The notes under the pieces: model-generated
What the model was told of the DNA's origin: nothing
Seen by the model: only the letters and a program-made list of their open reading frames with translations
Database searches by the model: none
Translations under genes and position numbers: made by a program
Source: Paracoccus liaowanqingii
GTDB lineage: Bacteria > Pseudomonadota > Alphaproteobacteria > Rhodobacterales > Rhodobacteraceae
NCBI RefSeq assembly: GCF_004683865.2
Contig: NZ_CP038439.1
Span: 1,962,501-2,026,500 of the forward strand
DNA length: 64,000 nucleotides
Reading direction: 5' to 3'
Shown: positions 59,296 to 64,000 of the stretch, in pieces
Position numbering within the stretch: position 1 is the first letter of the stretch
How the letters are laid out: each line of letters opens with the position of its first letter

Positions 59296-59330
59296 AAAGG
59301 CCCCGCAGCACCGTCTGCGGGGCCTTTCTT
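59296..59330 (+). terminator. Strong rho-independent terminator
   Basis: Perfect 13-base stem AAAGGCCCCGCAG / CTGCGGGGCCTTT (59296-59308 and 59315-59327), 6-base loop and CTTCTT after it. Serves the 28-residue gene. Confidence 0.9.
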
Positions 59331-59462
59331 CTTGGCGGCCGGGGCCAGCGGGTGACAGGCCGCTGAGCCGCAGTCCCTCATGGACCGAAGACACCCCACT
59401 TCCTCTTTACTCGTATGGAAGTATGGCATAAAAAGAAGGTCTGCTTTCAGGATGTCCGCCGC

Positions 59463-60125
59463 ATGATCCCGATCCGCTCCGCCTCGACCGCCCAGCAGGT
59501 CCATGACTGGCTCTATCGCTGCGTGCTGCGCGGCGACCTGCTGCCCGGCATGCGCCTGTCCGAGACCGAGATCGCGGCTCAGGTCGGCCTGTCGCGTCAG
59601 CCCGTGCGCGAGGCCTTCATCCGCCTGGCCAGCGACGGCTTGGCCGAGATCCGCCCGCAGCGCGGCACCTATATCGGCCGCATCTCGGTCCGCGCGGTGC
59701 TGTCGGCCCGCCTGATCCGCGAGGCGGTGGAAAGCGATCTGGTGCGCATGGTCGCAGCCAGCCGCCCCGACCTGACGGCGATGGAGGCCGAATTGGAGCT
59801 GCAGGCTCGCGCCGACGCGGCAGGCGACGTGCCCGCCTTCGTGGAAAGCGACGACCGCTTCCACGGGGCCATGGCCGAGGCGGCGGGCCATCCCGCCGTC
59901 TGGCAGGATCTGGAACGCCTGAAGGCGCAGATGAACCGCATGCGCCACCTGTCGATGCGGGTCTTCGACCGCAGCGCGACCATCGCCCAGCACCGCGCGG
60001 TCCTGACCGCCCTGCAGGCGGGCGACGGCGACGCGGCCGAGACCGCCATCCGCACCCATCTGCGCCAGATGCTGACCGAGCTGCCGGAAATGGTGCGCAC
60101 CCATCCCGACTATTTCACCGACTGA
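59463..60125 (+). CDS. GntR-family regulator (FCD type)
   Basis: 220 residues from the ATG at 59463; the frame is open from 59415. Helix-turn-helix (V-L-R-G-D-L-L-P-G-M-R-L-S-E, A-A-Q-V-G-L-S-R-Q-P-V-R-E-A-F-I-R-L) and FCD ligand domain with conserved D-D-R-F-H and H-R-A-V-L. Probably senses a sugar acid and controls the kinase 28 bases downstream and perhaps the facing operon. Upstream TATGGAAGTATGG is a possible half-site repeat. Confidence 0.9.
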   Translation: MIPIRSASTAQQVHDWLYRCVLRGDLLPGMRLSETEIAAQVGLSRQPVREAFIRLASDGLAEIRPQRGTYIGRISVRAVLSARLIREAVESDLVRMVAASRPDLTAMEAELELQARADAAGDVPAFVESDDRFHGAMAEAAGHPAVWQDLERLKAQMNRMRHLSMRVFDRSATIAQHRAVLTALQAGDGDAAETAIRTHLRQMLTELPEMVRTHPDYFTD

Positions 60126-60153
60126 CCGCCATCCCCCACCGAAAGGCCCCCAC

Positions 60154-61065
60154 ATGACCCGCATCCTGTCCATCGGCGAGGCCATGGTCGAACTCTCTCA
60201 GGCCGACCAGCCGTCGCTGTGGCGCATGGGCTTTGCCGGCGACACGCTGAACACCGCGTGGTACCTGCGCCGCCTGCTGGGGACCGACTGGCAGGTCGGC
60301 TACCTGACCCGCGTGGGCACTGGCGACTTCTCGCGCCGGATGCTGGACTTCCTGACCGAGGCGGGGCTGGACGCCACCCATGTCCGGGCCGAGACCGACC
60401 GCGAGATCGGCCTCTACGCCATCAGCCTGGACGGGGGCGAGCGCAGCTTCGCCTATTGGCGCGACACCTCGGCCGCCCGCCGGCTGGCCGACCAGCCTCA
60501 GGTCCTAGCCGCCGCCCTGCGCGACTGCCGCCTGGCCTATCTGTCGGGCATCACCCTGGCGATCCTGCCGCCCGCCGGGCGCCAGACCCTGATGGAGGCG
60601 CTGGACACGGCCCGGGCCGCCGGCACGACCATCGTCTTCGACACCAACCTGCGCCCGCGCCTCTGGGACGACACCGCGACCATGTGCGCGGCCACGCAAG
60701 AGGCCGCGAACCGCGCCGATCTGGTCCTGCCCAGCTTCGACGACGAGGCCGCGCATTTCGGCGATGCCGATCCCGAAGCGACGCTTGGCCGCTATCTGCA
60801 GGGCGGCGCCGGACATGTGGTGGTGAAGGACGGCGGCGGCCCGATCCATTTCGGCGGCACCCAGGGCCTGGGCGTGGTCACCGACCTGCCGCGCGAGACC
60901 CCCGTCGACACGACCGCCGCCGGCGACAGCTTCAACGCGGGCTACCTTGCCGCCACCCTCACGGGCCAGGACTGCGCCACGGCGATCCTCGCGGGCCACG
61001 CCCTCAGCGCCCGGGTCATCCGCCACCACGGCGCGCTCGTCCCGCAGGCCGTTGCGCCCCTCTGA
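60154..61065 (+). CDS. kdgK: PfkB-family sugar kinase, 2-dehydro-3-deoxygluconokinase-like
   Basis: 303 residues. Ribokinase fold: G-E-A-M-V-E-L-S start, G-F-A-G-D-T-L-N-T-A-W-Y-L substrate loop, F-D-T-N-L-R-P-R-L-W, and D-T-T-A-A-G-D-S-F-N-A-G-Y with the anion hole and catalytic Asp near the end. These match KdgK, which phosphorylates 2-dehydro-3-deoxygluconate. The context supports this: GntR regulator upstream, altronate dehydratase (whose product is this sugar acid) facing it. Confidence 0.87.
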   Translation: MTRILSIGEAMVELSQADQPSLWRMGFAGDTLNTAWYLRRLLGTDWQVGYLTRVGTGDFSRRMLDFLTEAGLDATHVRAETDREIGLYAISLDGGERSFAYWRDTSAARRLADQPQVLAAALRDCRLAYLSGITLAILPPAGRQTLMEALDTARAAGTTIVFDTNLRPRLWDDTATMCAATQEAANRADLVLPSFDDEAAHFGDADPEATLGRYLQGGAGHVVVKDGGGPIHFGGTQGLGVVTDLPRETPVDTTAAGDSFNAGYLAATLTGQDCATAILAGHALSARVIRHHGALVPQAVAPL

Positions 61066-61142
61066 CCTTTCATCTTGGCGAAAATATCCCGGGGGGCATC
61101 GCGGCACGCGATGGGGGGCAGCGCCCCCCTGCCCCTCCTCCG
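61066..61142. repeat. Intergenic element with hairpins between convergent genes
   Basis: Begins with CTTTCATCTTGGCGAAAATA, then C/G-rich hairpins (GGGGGGC...GCCCCCC). Elements of this look recur between genes in Rhodobacteraceae, from memory. It probably also ends both transcripts. Confidence 0.5.
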
Positions 61143-62618
61143 TCAGACCACCGCGCCGATCTGCCAAGGCAGGAACTCGTTGTCCCCCAACCCCAGATCC
61201 TCGCTGCGCGTCGCCTCCCCCGAGGCCGTGCGCAGGATCAGATCGACGATCTCACGCCCCTTCTCCGCAATGCTCACTCCCGACAGGATGTCGCCGCAGT
61301 TCAGGTCCATGTCGTCGCGCATCGCCGCGAACAGCGCGTCGTTCGTGGCCAGCTTGATGGTCGGCGCGGGCTTCGATCCGAAGGCCGATCCGCGCCCGGT
61401 GGTGAAGACGATCAGCTGCGCCCCCCCGGCGATCTGGCCCGTGGCCGAGACGGGGTCATAGCCCGGCGTGTCCATGAAGCTCAGCCCCGGCGCGGTGATC
61501 GCCTGGCCGTAGTCCAGCACCGCGTTCAGCGGCGTGGCGCCCGCCTTGGCGACCGCGCCCAGGGATTTCTCCAGGATCGTGGTCAGCCCGCCGGCCTTGT
61601 TGCCGGGGCTGGGATTGTTGTCCAGCGACGCACCGTTCATGGCCGTATAGCCCTCCCACCAGCGCAGCCGCGCCAGCAGCTGCTCGGCCAGTTCGGGGCG
61701 GGCGGCGCGGTCCAGCAGCAGGCTTTCGGCGCCATAGATCTCGGGCGTCTCGGAGAGGACGACGGAGGTCCCCTGCGCCGCCAGCATGTCGCAGGCCACG
61801 CCAAGTGCGGGGTTGGCGGTCACGCCCGAAAACCCGTCCGAGCCGCCGCATTGCAGCCCGATCTTCAGCGCCGCCGCCGGGGCCGGCGCGCGGGTCACCG
61901 CGTTGACGGCGGGCAGCATCTCGCGGACCCGCGCCTTGATCGCCGCGATGGTGGTCCGCGTGCCGCCATTCTCCTGGATGGTCAGCCCGTGAAAGCGTGC
62001 GGCCTCGCCCAGCTCCTGCTTCATGCGGGCGATCTGCATCACCTCGCAGCCCAGCCCCACGAACAGCGCCGCCCCCACATTCGGATGCCCGGCATGGCCG
62101 GTCAGCACCCGCTGCAATGCCTGCCAGCCCGGCCCGCTGTCGGCCATCCCGCAGCCTGATCCATGGGCAAAGGCCACGACCCCGTCCACATTCGGAAAGG
62201 CCGCCAGCGCGCCCTCGATCCGCAGCTCCTCCGCCGCGCGTCGGATCACCGTGGCCGAGCAGTTGACCGTCGCCACCAGCGCGATGAAGTTGCGCGTGCC
62301 CACCTGCCCGCCCGGGCGGTGATAGCCCTGGAACGTCAGCCCCTCGCGCGGGTGACGGGCCAGCGCGGCCTCGGCCTCGGCCAGCCGGCTGCCGGGGCGA
62401 TAGTCGCGGCCATGCGCGCCGAAGGCGCAGTTGTGGCTGTGGACGTGATCGCCCGCCGCGATGGGCGCGGTGGCATAGCCGATGGTCTGGCCGTATTTCA
62501 CCACCGCAGCCCCTTGGGCGATCGCGCGGCGGGCGATCTTGTGACCGGCGGGGGCGATGCCCCGCGCGGTCAGGATCGCCACATTGTCGGCCGCGTTCAG
62601 GACCAGCGGGTCAGACAT
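61143..62618 (-). CDS. uxaA: Altronate dehydratase (UxaA)
   Basis: 491 residues from the ATG at 62618, which overlaps the reductase stop by 8 bases. N-terminal SAF domain (K-I-A-R-R-A-I-A-Q-G, H-S-H-N-C) and the large C-terminal part with G-T-R-N-F-I-A-L-V-A-T-V-N-C-S, H-G-S-G-C-G, G-L-G-C-E and G-L-Q-C-G-G-S-D-G-F-S-G. The conserved cysteines fit the Fe-dependent enzyme. Converts D-altronate to 2-dehydro-3-deoxygluconate, the substrate of the facing kinase. Confidence 0.92.
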   Translation of the reverse strand: MSDPLVLNAADNVAILTARGIAPAGHKIARRAIAQGAAVVKYGQTIGYATAPIAAGDHVHSHNCAFGAHGRDYRPGSRLAEAEAALARHPREGLTFQGYHRPGGQVGTRNFIALVATVNCSATVIRRAAEELRIEGALAAFPNVDGVVAFAHGSGCGMADSGPGWQALQRVLTGHAGHPNVGAALFVGLGCEVMQIARMKQELGEAARFHGLTIQENGGTRTTIAAIKARVREMLPAVNAVTRAPAPAAALKIGLQCGGSDGFSGVTANPALGVACDMLAAQGTSVVLSETPEIYGAESLLLDRAARPELAEQLLARLRWWEGYTAMNGASLDNNPSPGNKAGGLTTILEKSLGAVAKAGATPLNAVLDYGQAITAPGLSFMDTPGYDPVSATGQIAGGAQLIVFTTGRGSAFGSKPAPTIKLATNDALFAAMRDDMDLNCGDILSGVSIAEKGREIVDLILRTASGEATRSEDLGLGDNEFLPWQIGAVV

Positions 62619-64000
62619 CGGCCGCGGCACCCCGCGCGCCCTTGTCCCGCAACGCGCTCAGCGCCGCCGTCAGGTCGCCCGCAAAGCCCGCATCCTCGCG
62701 CAGGGCCGCCGGAAAGACCGTCGCCAGGCGCAGGAAGCCCGCCACCGTCCCGGCCGGATCGTCGCGCCAGAGGGCTGCCAGATCGGCGGCCATCGGGTCC
62801 TTGACCTCGATCGCCGCACCATCGAGGCCGGTGCCCGAGGCATAGCGCATCCACGCCGCCACCGCCAAGGTCAGCCCCGGGACGGCACGGCCCGCCGCGC
62901 GCCCCTCGGCGATCGTGCCCAGGATGCGCTGCGGCAGCTTCTGGCTGCCATCCATGGCGATCTGCCAGGTCCGGTGCCGGATGGCGGGGTTGGCATAGCG
63001 CGCGGCCAGCGCATCGGCATAGGCGCCCAGATCCTCGCCCGGAGGAGGCGTCAGCGCCGGGATGATCTCGGTTTTCCAGAGCCGGTCCACGAAGCCTGCG
63101 AAGACCGGATCGGCGGCGACCTCGGCGATCGTCTCGTGCCCTGCCAGATAGCCCAGATAGGCCAGGCTGGAATGGGTGCCGTTCAGCATCCGCAGCTTCA
63201 TGTGCTCGAAGGGCGTCACGTCACCCACCAGCTGCACGCCGACCGCGCCCAGATCGGGGCGGGCGCCGCCCACGAAATCGTCCTCGACCACCCATTGGCG
63301 GAAGGGCTCGTGCATGACAGGCGCCGCGTCGCGCGCCCCCGTCAGCGCCTCCAGCCGGTCCAGATCGGCGTCGGTGGTGGCGGGCACGATGCGGTCGACC
63401 ATGGTGGAGGGGAACGCCCCCTCGGCCTCGATCCAGGTCGCCAGGTCGGGGTCGATCAGACGCGCCAGGTCCAGCACGACGCCGCGCACCACCTTGCCGT
63501 TCTCCGGCAGGTTGTCGCAGCAGAGGACGGTGAAGGGCGAGATTCCGGCCGCGCGCCGCGCCTGCAGCGCGCGGACCAGAAAGCCGGGCGCCGATTTCGG
63601 CAGGGGGCTGTCCAGATCATGGACGATGTCGGGATGCCCGGCATTCAGCCGCCCCGTCGACGGCTCGTGGCAATAGCCCTTCTCGGTCACCGTCAGGCTG
63701 ACGATCCGCACCGAGGGCGCAGCCATCGCGTCCAGCACCGCCTGCGGATCCTCGGGCGCGACCAGCACGTCGCGCAGCACGGTGACGACCTGTGCCGTCT
63801 CGCCCTTGGGGCCCAGTTCCAGCGCGGTATAGGCCCAGCCCTGCGGACGCAGCTTGTCGCGCGTGCCCGGCGATTGCAGCGAGACGCCGGTGATGCCCCA
63901 CTCGCCGCCGGACGCGGCCATCGCCTCGGCCACGAAGATCGCGCCATGCGCGCGGAAGAACGCGCCCAAGCCCAGATGGACGATGCCCGCGGGGGCGGTG
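62611..64000 (-). CDS. Mannitol-dehydrogenase-family reductase (UxuB/UxaB-like), 5' end missing
   Basis: About 463 codons are inside the window and the frame runs off its end; the start lies beyond. It begins here G-I-V-H-L-G-L-G-A-F-F-R-A-H, the Rossmann start of the family. K-L-R-M-L-N-G-T-H-S-S-L-A-Y-L-G is the catalytic-domain hallmark (usual K-x-R-x-L-N-x-x-H). It reduces fructuronate, tagaturonate or a polyol. The altronate dehydratase downstream would favour tagaturonate reduction; sequence alone does not settle it. Confidence 0.88.
   Translation of the reverse strand, partial: TAPAGIVHLGLGAFFRAHGAIFVAEAMAASGGEWGITGVSLQSPGTRDKLRPQGWAYTALELGPKGETAQVVTVLRDVLVAPEDPQAVLDAMAAPSVRIVSLTVTEKGYCHEPSTGRLNAGHPDIVHDLDSPLPKSAPGFLVRALQARRAAGISPFTVLCCDNLPENGKVVRGVVLDLARLIDPDLATWIEAEGAFPSTMVDRIVPATTDADLDRLEALTGARDAAPVMHEPFRQWVVEDDFVGGARPDLGAVGVQLVGDVTPFEHMKLRMLNGTHSSLAYLGYLAGHETIAEVAADPVFAGFVDRLWKTEIIPALTPPPGEDLGAYADALAARYANPAIRHRTWQIAMDGSQKLPQRILGTIAEGRAAGRAVPGLTLAVAAWMRYASGTGLDGAAIEVKDPMAADLAALWRDDPAGTVAGFLRLATVFPAALREDAGFAGDLTAALSALRDKGARGAAADV

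Noticed and set aside
1..64000. CRISPR arrays, tRNA, rRNA, complete insertion sequences
   Set aside because: Reading both strands of the intergenic regions showed no repeat-spacer pattern, no cloverleaf signature and no transposase gene.

Overview
The window is very GC-rich, tightly packed DNA with operons that overlap at ATGA/GTGA junctions. It reads as a Rhodobacteraceae chromosome, most likely Paracoccus or a close relative. Supporting signs are the aztABCD-type zinc locus best known from Paracoccus denitrificans, the Mla-type lipid transport operon, the TAXI-type binding protein and the polyamine/amino-compound catabolic genes. I see no rRNA, tRNA, CRISPR array or intact transposase. Most long antisense ORFs are shadows caused by high GC.

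Layout. 1-2159: end of an ABC ATPase, a binding protein and a FecCD permease for an iron-chelate or corrinoid-type cofactor. 2347-6074: an Mla-type operon (STAS-MlaE permease, MlaF ATPase, MlaD, lipoprotein). 6149-7933: an acetate kinase fused to a PduL-type phosphotransacylase. 8141-12562: DUF1810 protein, an MFS gene broken by an amber codon, tandem Usp protein, SulP transporter and a possible small ORF. 12722-18412: RTX protein with a CAP domain, RND pump and its adaptor. 18655-21543: a stand-alone adenylation-carrier-reductase enzyme, convergent with an SDR.

22673-35388 is the accessory-looking part. It holds an ExeA-like AAA ATPase with a proline-rich linker and periplasmic Sel1 region, a TAXI-type protein and a coiled-coil exported protein. 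An AT-rich regulatory stretch follows, then a small cysteine-rich lipoprotein with a DevCA/MacB-like ABC pair that converges on an adaptor, a TolC-like lipoprotein and a secreted protein of unknown role. It ends with a lower-GC pair of unknown genes (69 and 331 residues). 35389-36064 carries remnants that look like a decayed pcaI/pcaR locus.

36065-52520 is a polyamine/amino-compound catabolic and uptake region: a glutamine-synthetase-like ligase, two class III aminotransferases, an SDR, a hydroxyacyl-CoA dehydrogenase-like enzyme, a DUF3237 protein, an amidohydrolase, a PotABCD-type transporter, a broken and an intact amino-acid-type permease, and a gamma-glutamyltransferase, with GntR and TetR regulators. 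53445-57192 has an Asp/Glu racemase-family gene and a decayed zinc operon: aztA and aztB are fused remnants, aztC and aztD remain open, and a Zur-like site lies upstream. 57897-59330 holds small proteins and three clear terminators. 59463-64000 is a hexuronate/ketodeoxygluconate module: GntR regulator and sugar kinase converging on altronate dehydratase and a mannitol-dehydrogenase-family reductase that runs off the end.

The strongest leads for something undescribed are the AckA-PduL fusion, the AAA/TAXI/coiled-coil cluster, the convergent DevBCA-like export cluster with its doubled palindrome, the 69/331-residue gene pair, and the orphan A-T-R enzyme.
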